DNA of 64,000 nt from Ottowia beijingensis. Its GTDB lineage: Bacteria > Pseudomonadota > Gammaproteobacteria > Burkholderiales > Burkholderiaceae_C. A model generated the notes under the pieces. It was not told the origin of the DNA. It ran no database searches and worked only from the letters and a program-made list of their open reading frames with translations. Of the stretch, positions 1-8,524 are shown one piece after another. Location of the stretch: the NCBI RefSeq assembly GCF_013423955.1, contig NZ_JACCKX010000001.1, positions 2,728,001 to 2,792,000 of the forward strand. Direction: 5' to 3'. The translations under genes were made by a program, and so were the position numbers. Position 1 is the stretch's first letter; each line of letters opens with the position of its first letter.

Positions 1-2
1 CG

Positions 3-62
3 CGCTACGAACCCGGCACCGAGCCGATCCCGGCCCAGGTGCGCCCGCCGTCGGCGCGCTGA
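3..62 (+). CDS. C-terminal tail of an unidentified protein (cut by window edge)
   Basis: Reading from base 3 gives 19 residues ending ...PIPAQVRPPSAR and then a TGA at 60-62. The tail is proline- and arginine-rich and cannot be assigned to a family. It converges on the sulfatase gene, whose stop lies 33 bases downstream on the other strand. The frame is chosen only because the codon pattern looks coding and it stops cleanly; the other two frames run into the spacer or the sulfatase gene. Confidence 0.35.
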   Translation, partial: RYEPGTEPIPAQVRPPSAR

Positions 63-95
63 AACACCGATGCCTGAGCCGTAGCGCGCCACGCG

Positions 96-1433
96 TCAAC
101 GCTGCGGCATGTCCTTGGCGCCGTAACCCAGGCTGATGGTGGCATCGGGCGGGATGGCGGGCATGCTGGCGTTCCAGTGCTCCCACGCGTCGCGCAGCGC
201 GGCCAGGCGGGCGGGCTCGCGCGCCGCCAGGTTGGCGCGCTCGCGCTCGTCCTGCGGCAGGTTGAACAGGTAGTCGTGGCCGTCCACGCGCAGGTACTTC
301 CAGTCGCCGTCGCGGTGCGCGCGCTGGCCGCGGTGGTTCATGCGCCAGAACAGCGGGCGGTCGAAGCGCTGCGCCGCATCGCCCAGCACCGGCAGCAGCG
401 TGACGCCGTCGAGCGGGTACTCCGGGTGCGCGGCCACGCTGGCGGCATCGAGCATGGTGGCTGACCAGTCCATCGTTATGCACGGCTGCGCGCTCACGCC
501 GCCGGGGGCGATGCGGGCGGGCCAGTGGGCGATCCAGGGCACGCGGATGCCGCCTTCCGTCAGATCCATCTTGCCGCCCACCAGCGGCCAGTTGTCGGAA
601 AAGCGCTCGCCGCCGTTGTCGCTGGTGAAGACGATCAGCGTGTCGTCCAGCAGGCCCTCGGCGCGCAGCGTGTCGACCAGCTTGCCGATGCCTTCGTCCA
701 TGTGGTGGATCATGCGGCGGTAGGTGTGGATGTTGCCGCCGTGCAGGTGGAACAGGTTGTCCTTCAGCTCTTCGGCCAGCGCGGCGTCGTCGCGCGTTTC
801 CCACGGCCAGTGCGGCGCGGTGTAGTGCACGCTGAGGAAAAACGGCGCATCGCCGCGCGCACCCGCCGCCATGCGCTGGATGTAGTCGACCGAGCGGTCG
901 GTGATCAGGTCGGTCAGATAGCCTTCTTCGTGGTGCTCGGCATCGCCCAGGTACAAATCGTGCGTGCCGTTGTTACTGCAGTGGGTGAAGTAGTCGACCC
1001 CGCCCGAGATGGGGCCGAAGAATTCCTCGTAGCCTGATTTGAGCGGCCCGAACACCGGCGGATAGCCCAGGTGCCATTTGCCCATCAGCGCCGTGCGGTA
1101 GCCGGCGTCCTTCAGCAGCGAGGGCAGGGTGGGGTGCTCGGGCGGCAGGCCCAGGGTGGTGCTGCCCTTGCTTTTGCTGCTGATCGGTTCCTCGGCCGCG
1201 CCGCGCAGGCGGTACTGGTAGCGCGCGGTGATGAGGCCGAAGCGCGTGGGCGAGCACACGGGCGAGTTGCTGTAGCCCTGCGTGAACTTGACGCCCGCGG
1301 CGGCCAGCCGGTCGAGCACGGGCGAGACGGGGCCGAAGGCGGCATCGCGCCCGCCGTAGCAACCCAGGTCGGCAAAGCCCAGGTCGTCCGCGACGATGTA
1401 GATGAAGTTGGGGCGTTTGGGGTTTGTGGTCAT
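96..1433 (-). CDS. Sulfatase (arylsulfatase A-like, alkaline phosphatase superfamily)
   Basis: A 445-residue sulfatase-family hydrolase that should cleave sulfate esters. The N-terminus carries the metal-binding DD pair (residues 16-17, in IVADDLG). The CSPTR signature starts at Cys60, the residue converted to formylglycine in this family. The family landmarks GKWHLG and FTSDNGG follow. The usual TGR after the signature reads TAR here. No signal peptide is apparent, so a cytoplasmic location is likely. It lies directly downstream of, and in the same direction as, a Bug binding protein gene, with a palindromic repeat between them. A link between uptake of a sulfated or carboxylated compound and its hydrolysis is inference. 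Substrate unknown. Confidence 0.88.
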   Translation of the reverse strand: MTTNPKRPNFIYIVADDLGFADLGCYGGRDAAFGPVSPVLDRLAAAGVKFTQGYSNSPVCSPTRFGLITARYQYRLRGAAEEPISSKSKGSTTLGLPPEHPTLPSLLKDAGYRTALMGKWHLGYPPVFGPLKSGYEEFFGPISGGVDYFTHCSNNGTHDLYLGDAEHHEEGYLTDLITDRSVDYIQRMAAGARGDAPFFLSVHYTAPHWPWETRDDAALAEELKDNLFHLHGGNIHTYRRMIHHMDEGIGKLVDTLRAEGLLDDTLIVFTSDNGGERFSDNWPLVGGKMDLTEGGIRVPWIAHWPARIAPGGVSAQPCITMDWSATMLDAASVAAHPEYPLDGVTLLPVLGDAAQRFDRPLFWRMNHRGQRAHRDGDWKYLRVDGHDYLFNLPQDERERANLAAREPARLAALRDAWEHWNASMPAIPPDATISLGYGAKDMPQR

Positions 1434-1436
1434 TTT

Positions 1437-1488
1437 GGCCTCCAGCGCCCGTGCATCAAGCGCAAGCAGCTATTGAAATGATAGCTTA
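1437..1488 (+). repeat. Family A palindromic repeat (AGCGCCC..AGCAGCTAT element)
   Basis: About 50 bases: GGCCTCCAGCGCCC, then TCAAGCGCAAGCAGCTAT, then a short inverted copy ATAGC. The same element recurs more than ten times in this window. Its last bases overlap the stop codon (minus-strand TAA, 1486-1488) of the Bug protein gene, so the repeat ends exactly where coding sequence begins. Confidence 0.8.
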
Positions 1489-2484
1489 TTCGACCTTCAT
1501 GCCAGTGGCCTGGATGACCTTGCCATAGCGCAACGACAGGTCGGCCAGGCGGCGCACGGCGTCGGCGCCGGTCAGGCCTTCGTAGAACAGGTCCAGGTTG
1601 GCCAGGCGCTGCTTCACCTCGGGCTGGGCCAGCGCCTCGGCAAAGGCTTTTTCCAGCGTCTGCACCACGGCATCGGGCGTGGCGGCGGGCACCATGGCGA
1701 TGTAGAGCACTTCCTGCTCCAGGCCCTTGTGGCCGGCCTCGGCCACGGTGGGCACTTCGGGCGCCAGGGTGGAGCGCTGGCGGCTGGTGACGGCCAGCGC
1801 CGTGACCTTGCCGGCCTTCACGTGCGGCAGCAGGCCGGGCGTGGCCAGCACGCCGCCGTTGACCTCGCCGCTCAGGATGGCGGTGACGGCGGGCGTGTTG
1901 CCCTTGTACGGCACGTGGGTGATCTTCATGCCCGTGGCCTCGTGGAACAGCTCGGCAGCCAGGTGGCCGGGGCTTCCGGCGCCGGCCGAGCTGAAGGTGA
2001 CGCCCTTGCCCTTGCCGGCGGCCACCAGATCGGCCATGGTCTTGAAGCCGGTGGACGGGTGCGCGCCCACCAGCAGGCCCGACGAGGCCATCACCATGAT
2101 GGGGCGGAAGTCGGCCGGCTTGAACGGCATGCCCTTGTAGATGTGCGGGTTGACGGTGAAGGTGGTGTCGATGCCGATCAGCACGGTGTAGCCGTCGGGC
2201 TTGCTGCGCGCCACCTGGGTGGCGCCGATGTTGCCGGCGGCGCCGGGCTTGTTCTCGACCACCACCGGCTGACTGAAGCGCTTCTGCAGCACGTCGGCCA
2301 CCGAGCGCGCGATCATGTCCGACGGCCCGCCGGGTGGAAAGTTGTTGACGAAGCTGATCTGCTTGGCCGGGTAGGCCTGCGCGGCGGCGGCACCGGCCAG
2401 CAGGGCCAGGCCGGCGGCCACCACGGCGCGGCAGGCGGCGGGGGCGAAGCGGGTGGAGAAGAGAGGGCGGGAAGCGAAGGTCAT
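1486..2484 (-). CDS. Bug-family periplasmic substrate-binding protein (TctC-like)
   Basis: A 332-residue solute receptor of the tripartite tricarboxylate transporter family, hugely expanded in Comamonadaceae and Bordetella. A signal peptide spans roughly residues 1-36 (hydrophobic VVAAGLALLAG, cleavage after AAAQA). The mature protein starts with YPAKQISFV and carries the family features FPPGGPSDMIAR, VVVENKPGAAGNIG and THVPYKG. No TctA/TctB membrane subunits are in the window, so it is probably an orphan receptor. The ligand, usually a carboxylate or aromatic acid, cannot be read from sequence. Confidence 0.92.
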   Translation of the reverse strand: MTFASRPLFSTRFAPAACRAVVAAGLALLAGAAAAQAYPAKQISFVNNFPPGGPSDMIARSVADVLQKRFSQPVVVENKPGAAGNIGATQVARSKPDGYTVLIGIDTTFTVNPHIYKGMPFKPADFRPIMVMASSGLLVGAHPSTGFKTMADLVAAGKGKGVTFSSAGAGSPGHLAAELFHEATGMKITHVPYKGNTPAVTAILSGEVNGGVLATPGLLPHVKAGKVTALAVTSRQRSTLAPEVPTVAEAGHKGLEQEVLYIAMVPAATPDAVVQTLEKAFAEALAQPEVKQRLANLDLFYEGLTGADAVRRLADLSLRYGKVIQATGMKVE

Positions 2485-2616
2485 GGCGTTGCAGGTTGCT
2501 TTGGTTTTATAGTGGCTTGCGCCCGTCCACGATTGATTTCAAGAGAAAAGTGTATGAAATGTAGGTGTGACGGGCGCAAACAGCTCATGTTTTCATAGTG
2601 ATCGGCGCATGCCCCG

Positions 2617-3581
2617 TCACGGCTGGTAGCCCGACTGGCGCACCACCGGCGCCCATTGCGCGCGGTAGGTTTTCAGCATGGTCGCCGTCTGCGCCGCCGT
2701 ACTGGCCACGGGGGTCATCCTGGCGTCGACGAACTTGTGCTGCAGGTCGGGCTCGCTCATCACCTCGCGGATGGCGGTGGACAGGCGCTGCACCTGCGCC
2801 GCCGGCATGGCGGCGGGGGCGAAGAAGGCGTTCCAGCCCGTGGCCACCAGGTCCAGGCCGGATTCCTTGTACGTCGGGATGTCCTTGGCGAATTGCGAGC
2901 GCTTGGCGCCCGAGCTGGCCAGGATGCGGATCTTGCCGCCCTCGTGCTGCGGCAGCAGGGTGTCGAAGGTGTCGAAGGCCACCGGCAGTTGGCCGCCGAT
3001 GAGATCGCTGATCAGCGGCGCCGAGCCGCGGTAGCCCACCACCTGCGCCTTCACCGCGGCCTTCTCGCCCGTCATCAGCGCAAAGAAATGCGGCAGGCTG
3101 CCGGTGGCCGGCACGCCGAAGTTGGCCTGCGCCGGGTTGACGCGCAGCCAGGCCAGCAGGTGCGACAGCTCCTTGACCGGCACGGCCGAGGCCACGGCCA
3201 GGCCGAATTCGTACTCGGTCACCTGCGACACGGGCTGGAAGTCCTTGTCGGGGTCGTAGCCGGCGTCTTTGAACACCAGCGGCGCCACCACCATGATGGC
3301 CGGGTTGGCAGCAGCAGCACGTTCTGGTTGGCGGGCGCGTTCCTCAGCTGCTGCGCCGCCAGGCGGCCGCCGGCGCCGGTGCGGTTCTCCACCAGCACGG
3401 TCTGGCCCAGCCTGGGGCCCAGGCGGTCGGCCACCAGGCGCGCGGCCCGGTCGCTGGAGCCGCCGGCGGCGTAGGGCACGACGATGCGCAGCGGCGCGTC
3501 GGCGGACTGGGCGTGAACGTTGCCCGCCGCGCTGGCCAGGGCGGCGGCGCTGGCGGCCAGCAGCAGGTGTCTGCGGTGCAT
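2617..3581 (-). CDS. Bug-family periplasmic binding protein, frameshifted
   Basis: A second TctC/Bug receptor, about 321 residues once one base is restored. The first part has a Sec signal (LLLAASAAALASAAGNVHAQ) and the typical RIVVPYAAGGSSDRAAR and VLVENRTGAGG segments. The reading then jumps frame near 3310, where CTGCTGCTGGCCAAC is expected but one G is missing, and resumes at NPAIMVVAPLVFKDAG. Everything after that is collinear with the family. The ATG at 3581 is chosen because GAGGAGA precedes it. The break looks like a sequencing deletion. It is divergent from the MarR gene at 3674, which is a candidate regulator. Confidence 0.85.
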
Positions 3582-3673
3582 GGGGTATCTCCTCGTCTTT
3601 TCCGGCAACAGGGTGGCACTCTAGGTCGTGCGCGCCGAATTGACAAAATCAACTGTTCTCAGGATTTACCCGC

Positions 3674-4138
3674 ATGCCGACGAACCGCTTGACCCAGCCC
3701 AAATCCCTGGACGACATGCTGCTGTACGTGCTGTGGCAGCTGCAGGCGGCGGCGCGCCGGCCGGTGGTGCGCCTGTGCGAGGCGGAGTTCGGCATCACGC
3801 GGCGCGAATGGCGCATGCTGGCGCAGCTGGCGGATTCGGAGGGCATGCCCTCGTCGGCGCTGGCCGAGCGCGCGGCGCTGGACCGGGCGCAGACCTCGCG
3901 CGCCGTGAGCGCGCTGGTGCAGAAAGGCCTGGTGGTGCGCACGCCGCGCCCCGGCAACCGGCGCGAGGTGCTGCTGCACCTGACCGAGCGCGGCCGCGCG
4001 CTTTACGCCGCGCTGCTGCCGCGCGTGGCGGCCATCAACCAGGAGCTGCTGTCGGTGCTGAGCGAAACCGAGGTGGCCACGCTGGACGCGCTGGTGCAGC
4101 GCCTGCGCGCGCAGGCCGAGCGCATGGTGGAAGACTGA
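3674..4138 (+). CDS. MarR-family transcriptional regulator
   Basis: A 154-residue winged-helix regulator. The MarR core covers roughly residues 25-140: helices around FGITRREWRMLAQLA, the recognition region SSALAERAALDRAQTSRAV, and the wing RTPRPGNRREVLLHLTERG. Such proteins usually bind DNA as dimers and are released by aromatic or phenolic ligands. The gene is divergent from the Bug receptor gene, with about 90 bases between starts, so local regulation of that gene is a reasonable inference. No operator palindrome was identified with confidence. Confidence 0.9.
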   Translation: MPTNRLTQPKSLDDMLLYVLWQLQAAARRPVVRLCEAEFGITRREWRMLAQLADSEGMPSSALAERAALDRAQTSRAVSALVQKGLVVRTPRPGNRREVLLHLTERGRALYAALLPRVAAINQELLSVLSETEVATLDALVQRLRAQAERMVED

Positions 4139-4428
4139 AGTGCGCTGGGCTTTTTGCGCGAATGTGCTTTCAAGAATGACAAATGACTTCGCTGCGCTTC
4201 AATGACAAAGAAGACGTTCGGCATCGGTCATGCGGCGGCAGCCCGCGGTTAGTTTCATCGTTCTGAAGGCAAAACGGTATCAGGGTGGTTTTCGGCTTCG
4301 GCCCAATGGTGGCAGGCGCTGGTAGCTATATTAAACATAGCTATCGTCCCTTGCCCGGTGCATGAAAAACCCCGCCGGTCTGCATCGGCGGGGCCTGTGG
4401 GGCGGGGGCGCGTCAAGCGCGCCGCGCA
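4139..4428. repeat. Spacer with family D 'ATGAC' repeat, a family A fragment and a terminator
   Basis: No gene is visible. At about 4173-4257 lies a repeat that recurs near 29.6, 33.5, 36.5 and 38.7 kb: AATGACAAATGACTTCGCTG, then CGCTTCAATGAC, then GTCATGCGGCGGCAGCCCGC. A degenerate piece of the family A element (TAGCTATATTAAACATAGCT) lies at about 4320. The last part is the terminator of the gene at 4429. Confidence 0.6.
4366..4393 (-). terminator. Rho-independent terminator
   Basis: Read on the minus strand, CCCCGCCGATGCAGACCGGCGGGG folds as a 7-bp G/C stem and is followed by TTTTT. It sits about 35 bases after the stop codon of the DUF883-like gene, the expected place for its terminator. 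Confidence 0.75.
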
Positions 4429-4806
4429 TCAGCGGCGGCGGCGGCCCATCAGCAGCGCCAGCGCGGCGCCGGCCGCGGCGGCCATGGCCATGGACTTGAG
4501 CGGCTGCTCGGACACGTAGGCGCTGGTGCGGTCGGTCACGTCGTGCAGCTTGTCGCGCGCCTGGGCCGAGGTCTCGGCGGCGGCGGCCTTGCCGCGGGCG
4601 GCCATGTCGTGCACGCGGGCCGACACGGCGTCGATGGCGGGTTGCACGTCCTCGCGCAGGCTGCGCACCTTGGCATCGGCCTTGTCCAGCGCCTCGTTGG
4701 CGTACAGGCGGGCGGATTCGACCGTGCGCTCGGCCTTGTCGGCCACTTTGTCGGTGGCGTTCTGTGCGCTGTCGGCGATCTTGTCGACGGCTTGGTGCGT
4801 GTTCAT
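4429..4806 (-). CDS. DUF883 / ElaB-YqjD-like membrane-anchored protein
   Basis: A 125-residue protein. Residues 1-95 are alanine-rich, highly charged amphipathic helix with heptad-like spacing (DKVADKAERTVESARLYANE). A short C-terminal hydrophobic segment (MAMAAAAGAALALLMG) and an RRRR tail follow. This is the layout of the ElaB/YqjD family, inner-membrane proteins that in E. coli associate with ribosomes in stationary phase. It is a single-gene unit with its own terminator. The family call rests on architecture and on the G-R-R-R ending, not on a catalytic motif. Confidence 0.7.
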   Translation of the reverse strand: MNTHQAVDKIADSAQNATDKVADKAERTVESARLYANEALDKADAKVRSLREDVQPAIDAVSARVHDMAARGKAAAAETSAQARDKLHDVTDRTSAYVSEQPLKSMAMAAAAGAALALLMGRRRR

Positions 4807-4928
4807 TCAGACTTCCTTTCGTGGCGCCCGTGGCGACCGGAGGTGGTGGGACAAAGCGCTTGGCGGCGGTGGCTGGCGCCGTGGCCTGAAGCGTGGGTCA
4901 AGCATACGCCACGCAGGGCCGGGGCGCA

Positions 4929-6409
4929 TCAGCGGGCCGCGTCGGGCGGTGTCAGCGGGGCCGGCGATGCCTTGTAGGAATCGGCCGACATGGCGCTGAC
5001 GGCCGCGGCCAGCTCCTGCTGCTGCTTGGCGCTGCGGCGCGGGATGGTGCCCGACACGCGCGAGCCCCGGCCCGGCTGCGAGTTGACGTCGAGCCGGCCG
5101 CCGCTGGCCTCCACCCGGTGGCGCATGCCCACCAGACCGTGCGAGCTCTGCGGCAGGTCGGCCGGGTCGAAGCCCACGCCGTCGTCGGTCACCGACACCT
5201 CGGCGTGGTAGACGTAGTTCTTCAGGTTCACGTGCACCTTGTTGGCCTTGGCGTACTTGCCGATGTTGGTCAGCGCCTCCTGCACCAGGCGGTAGATCGT
5301 GAGTTCGCTGTTGGCGTCCAGGTCCACCGGCTCCAGCGCCGTCACCACCTCGATGCCCGAGCGGTCGGCGAACTCGCGCGTGAGGATTTCCAGCGATGCG
5401 ACCAGGCCCAGGTTGGAGAGCGACGAAGGCCGCAGGTCCTCGATGATGCGGCGCTTGAGCGCGATGCCCTGGTTGAGCGTTTCGGTCAGGTGCTGCAGGC
5501 GCTCGGTCACGTCGACGGCGTCCTTGGGCAGCTTGGACTTGACGCGCGCCACGTTCAGCTTGGCGGCGGTCAGCAGCGCGCCCAGTTCGTCGTGCAGTTC
5601 CCGCGCCAAGTGGGCGCGCTCGTCCTCGACGGCTTGCTGCAGGTAGTTGGCCAGCTCGGTCAGGCGTGCAGTGCGCTCGCGCACCTGCGATTCGAGCGCA
5701 TCGCGTTCGGCTTCCAGCAACTGCTTCTGGCGGCTGTCGGCTTCGCGCAGCGCGCGGGTCTGGTTGACGTACAGGAAGAAGGCGAAGAAAGCCGCCAGCA
5801 CGCCCGCCGCCAGCCCGAAGCGCGACACGTTGAGCAGCCGGAACACCTCGGCCCGCTTGGTGGCCACGATGGCCTCGGCCTGGGCGATCAGCGCATCGGC
5901 CTGCAGGCTGAAAGCGCGCATCTGCTCCAGCCCGACGTTGGAGGTGACCACGAAGTTGACCACCTCGGGCCGGTCTTCCTGCCGCATGCGCACCGTGAGC
6001 GCCATCTCGCCGATCTTCTGCGACAGCAGGTTGCGAAAGCTCAGCATGGCGTCCGAATCCAGCACCTCGCGCGGTGCCCGGGTGTTGAGCTGCTTCAGTA
6101 GGCCGTCGATGCTTTCCAGCGCCGCGGTGTAGGGCTCAAGGTAGGCGCGATCGCCGGTCAGGGCGTAGCCGCGCTGGTTCGATTCGGCCTCCACCAGACG
6201 TCGCACCAGCATGTTGACGGTGGCGCGCGCCGCATGGCCCTGCTGGATCTCCAGCAGCGTCTGCGTGGCGCGCCGGTGCGTGTCCTCGTTCAGCCACATG
6301 ATCGCCAGCGCGCACAGCGCGGCGATGATGAGCGTGGCGCGCAGCGACAGCGGGTTGCGGGGCGCGCGCTGTCGCGCGCCGGGGCGGGGGCAAGGGTCAC
6401 TTCAGGCAT
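4929..6409 (-). CDS. NarX-type sensor histidine kinase (HisKA_3 / HATPase), frameshift near N-terminus
   Basis: About 493 residues. An N-terminal membrane helix (LRATLIIAALCALAIMWL) precedes a CHASE3-like extracellular helical domain (NQRGYALTGDRAYLEPY). A second membrane helix (GLAAGVLAAFFAFFLYV) and a coiled coil follow. The HisKA_3 box has the phospho-accepting His in ARELHDELGALL, and the ATPase domain shows the N box (LVQEALTNIGKYA) and G1 box (DDGVGFD). The ATG at 6409 is out of frame with the rest unless one C is restored near 6353. Without it the protein would begin at 6299 and lose the first membrane helix. It is divergent from the LuxR response regulator at 6484, almost certainly its partner. 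Confidence 0.85.
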
Positions 6410-6483
6410 GTCGCGGGGCCACTAGAATCGGCAATTGCCCCGCCGCGCCTGGCCGGGCCTTCAATCAGTTGGAAAGGCACGCT

Positions 6484-7116
6484 GTGATCAGAATCGGTAT
6501 TGTGGATGACCACGCCATCGTGCGGTCGGGGCTCAAGCAGTTCTTCTCGGAGCACGTGGATCTGCGGGTTGCCGGCGAAGCCGCCAGCGGGCGCGAAGCC
6601 ATCGACCTGGTGCGCACCACCGAGCTGGACGTGCTGGTGATGGACCTGTCGATGCCCGGGCAGAGCGGCATCGACGCGCTGGCCATGATCCGCGCCAAGG
6701 CGCCGGACGTGGGCATCCTGATCCTCTCGGGCTACCCCGAGGAGCACTACGCCATGAACCTGATCCGCCAGGGCGCGAGCGGCTACCTGAACAAGGAGTG
6801 CGACCCGAGCGAGATCGTCGAGGCGATCCGCACCATCGCGCTGGGCAAGCGCTACATCACGCCCTCGGTGGCCGAACTGCTGGCCCAGCAACTGGGGCGC
6901 AAGGGCGATGCGGCACCGCACGAGCAGCTGTCGGAGCGCGAGTTTCAGGTGTTCCTCAAGCTGGCCAAGGGGCAGACGGCGGGCGACATCGCCGAGTCGC
7001 TGTCGCTGTCGGTGAAGACGGTGAGCACCTACCGCACGCGCCTGATGGAGAAGATGGGCCTGAGCTCGAACAGCGACCTGACCTACTACGCGCTGAAGAA
7101 CAAGCTGATCGATTGA
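6484..7116 (+). CDS. NarL/LuxR-family response regulator
   Basis: 211 residues from a GTG start with GGAAAGG nine bases upstream. The receiver domain (residues 1-120) has the acidic pair in IVDDHAIVRSG, the phospho-acceptor Asp in VLVMDLSMPG and the conserved Lys in GYLNKECDP. The C-terminal LuxR helix-turn-helix (about 145-205) shows LSEREFQVFLKLAKGQ and SVKTVSTYRTRLMEKMG. It pairs with the divergent NarX-type kinase. No target is evident nearby, so the regulated process is unknown. Confidence 0.93.
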   Translation: MIRIGIVDDHAIVRSGLKQFFSEHVDLRVAGEAASGREAIDLVRTTELDVLVMDLSMPGQSGIDALAMIRAKAPDVGILILSGYPEEHYAMNLIRQGASGYLNKECDPSEIVEAIRTIALGKRYITPSVAELLAQQLGRKGDAAPHEQLSEREFQVFLKLAKGQTAGDIAESLSLSVKTVSTYRTRLMEKMGLSSNSDLTYYALKNKLID

Positions 7117-7152
7117 TCGGCGCGCCGTGGCGCAGCAGGGGCTGCGCCGGCG

Positions 7153-7186
7153 ACGAAAAAGCCGCCTCGGGGCGGCTTTTTCGTGC
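7153..7186 (+). terminator. Bidirectional Rho-independent terminator
   Basis: GCCGCC-TCGG-GGCGGC forms a 6-bp G/C stem with a tight tetraloop, preceded by AAAAA and followed by TTTTT. It can therefore stop transcription from the LuxR regulator on the plus strand and from the convergent receiver gene on the minus strand. Confidence 0.85.
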
Positions 7187-7212
7187 GGACGGCTGCGATG
7201 GCGCGGAGCCCA

Positions 7213-7584
7213 TCAATCGGTTCCCTTCATTTCCAGGCAGAAGTCGATCAGGGCCTCGATGTCGTTGGATTTGTCGAACACCGCGTCCACGCCCAGCTGG
7301 TGGCAGCGCACGCGGATGTCCGGCGTGGCGTAGTTGGTGAGCACGACCACCTTCTGGTCCGGGTTGCGTTCGCGGGTGGCCTGCAGCACACCCAGCCCGC
7401 TGCCCTGCTTGAGAAACAGGTCGACGATGGCCAGGTCCCACTGGCTGGTGTGGTTGACCAGCCATTCGCTGCCCTGGTGCTCGGTTTCGGCGTAGCCGAC
7501 CGGAGCCACCCCACCGAGTTCCTCCAGCGTGGCGATGAGGTTCTCTCGGATGGTGGGGTTGTCTTCGACGAAATAGGCTCGCAC
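7213..7584 (-). CDS. Stand-alone receiver-domain response regulator (CheY-like)
   Basis: A 123-residue single receiver domain with no output domain. It has the acidic cluster (FVEDNPTI), the phospho-acceptor Asp in LAIVDLFLKQG, the switch Thr/Ser region (VVVLTNYATP) and the conserved Lys (VFDKSND). It converges on the NarL-type regulator gene across the shared terminator. A partner in, or phosphate sink for, the neighbouring kinase is plausible but is inference. Confidence 0.87.
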   Translation of the reverse strand: MRAYFVEDNPTIRENLIATLEELGGVAPVGYAETEHQGSEWLVNHTSQWDLAIVDLFLKQGSGLGVLQATRERNPDQKVVVLTNYATPDIRVRCHQLGVDAVFDKSNDIEALIDFCLEMKGTD

Positions 7585-7728
7585 TGCAGGGGGCCGGACA
7601 TGGCTGTGGTCAAGGTGGCTGGTGAAAATCCTTCGAACCGTGGCGCGAGGGAAATACTTGACCAGAGTCTACGGGGACACGGTCTTCGGCCGTGACAGTG
7701 TGCAGACTGCCACCGTGTAGGAGCCCGC

Positions 7729-8487
7729 CTACACCTTGGGTGGGGTGCTACAAACCTGGCAGTCCGGCTGCCGCTGCACCCGCACTTCGGTCCACTCCAT
7801 GCGGCGGCTGTCGAGCATCAGCAGGCGCCCCACCAGCGGCTGGCCGATGCCGCACAACAGCTTGAGCGCCTCGGCCGCCTGCACCGTGCCGATCAGGCCC
7901 ACCAGCGGCGCGAACACGCCCATGGTGGCGCAGCGCACTTCCTCGACGGTGTGCGACGGCGGAAACACGCAGGCGTAGCAGGGCGAGTCGGCCTGGCGCA
8001 GGTCGTACACCGAGACCTGCCCGTCAAAGCCGATGGCCGCGCCGGCCACCAGCGGCTTGCGGGCGGCCACGCAGGCGCGATTGAGGGCCTGGCGGGTGGC
8101 AAAGTTGTCGGTGCAGTCCAGCACCACGTCGGCCTCGGCCACCAGTGGCCGCAGCAGTGCCTCGTCGGCGCGCTGCGCCACGGTGTGGACCTGCACATCG
8201 GGGTTGATGGCGGCGATGGCGGCACGCGCCGATTCCACCTTGGGCTGGCCCACGCGCGCCTCGGTGTGCGCGATCTGGCGCTGCAGGTTGGTCAGGTCGA
8301 CGGTGTCGTCGTCCACCAGCGTGATGCGGCCGACGCCCGCGCTGGCCAGATACAGCGCCACCGGCGAGCCCAGCCCGCCGGCGCCGATGACGAGCGCATG
8401 CTCCGCCAGCAGCTTCTCCTGCCCCTCGACACCGATGTCGTCGAGCAGGATGTGGCGTGAATAGCGCAGCAGTTGCCGGTCGTCCAT
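7729..8487 (-). CDS. moeB: MoeB/ThiF/HesA-family adenylyltransferase
   Basis: 252 residues of the E1-like ThiF family, which activates the C-terminal Gly-Gly of a sulfur-carrier protein (MoaD or ThiS) by adenylation. The nucleotide-binding loop is VIGAGGLGSPVALYLASAG. ATP-binding Asp and Arg residues lie in LVDDDTVDLTNLQRQI, and the family zinc cysteines in PCYACVFPP and CQVCSTPP. It follows ctpA by 38 bases in the same direction, the usual gpmA-ctpA-moeB order in this group. MoeB rather than ThiF is preferred because no thiamine genes are nearby and two molybdenum enzymes are encoded in the window; sequence alone does not decide. Confidence 0.85.
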   Translation of the reverse strand: MDDRQLLRYSRHILLDDIGVEGQEKLLAEHALVIGAGGLGSPVALYLASAGVGRITLVDDDTVDLTNLQRQIAHTEARVGQPKVESARAAIAAINPDVQVHTVAQRADEALLRPLVAEADVVLDCTDNFATRQALNRACVAARKPLVAGAAIGFDGQVSVYDLRQADSPCYACVFPPSHTVEEVRCATMGVFAPLVGLIGTVQAAEALKLLCGIGQPLVGRLLMLDSRRMEWTEVRVQRQPDCQVCSTPPKV

Positions 8488-8498
8488 CGGCGCTGTAG

Positions 8499-8522
8499 CC
8501 TGCCGCGCCGGGGCGCGGCAGG
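8499..8522 (-). other. Perfect 11-bp hairpin between ctpA and moeB
   Basis: CCTGCCGCGCC and GGCGCGGCAGG are perfect inverted copies separated by two bases. The hairpin begins three bases after the ctpA stop codon and ends 12 bases before the moeB ATG. No T-run follows, so it is not a standard terminator. It would lie over the moeB ribosome-binding region in the polycistronic message. Confidence 0.7.
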
Positions 8523-8524
8523 CC

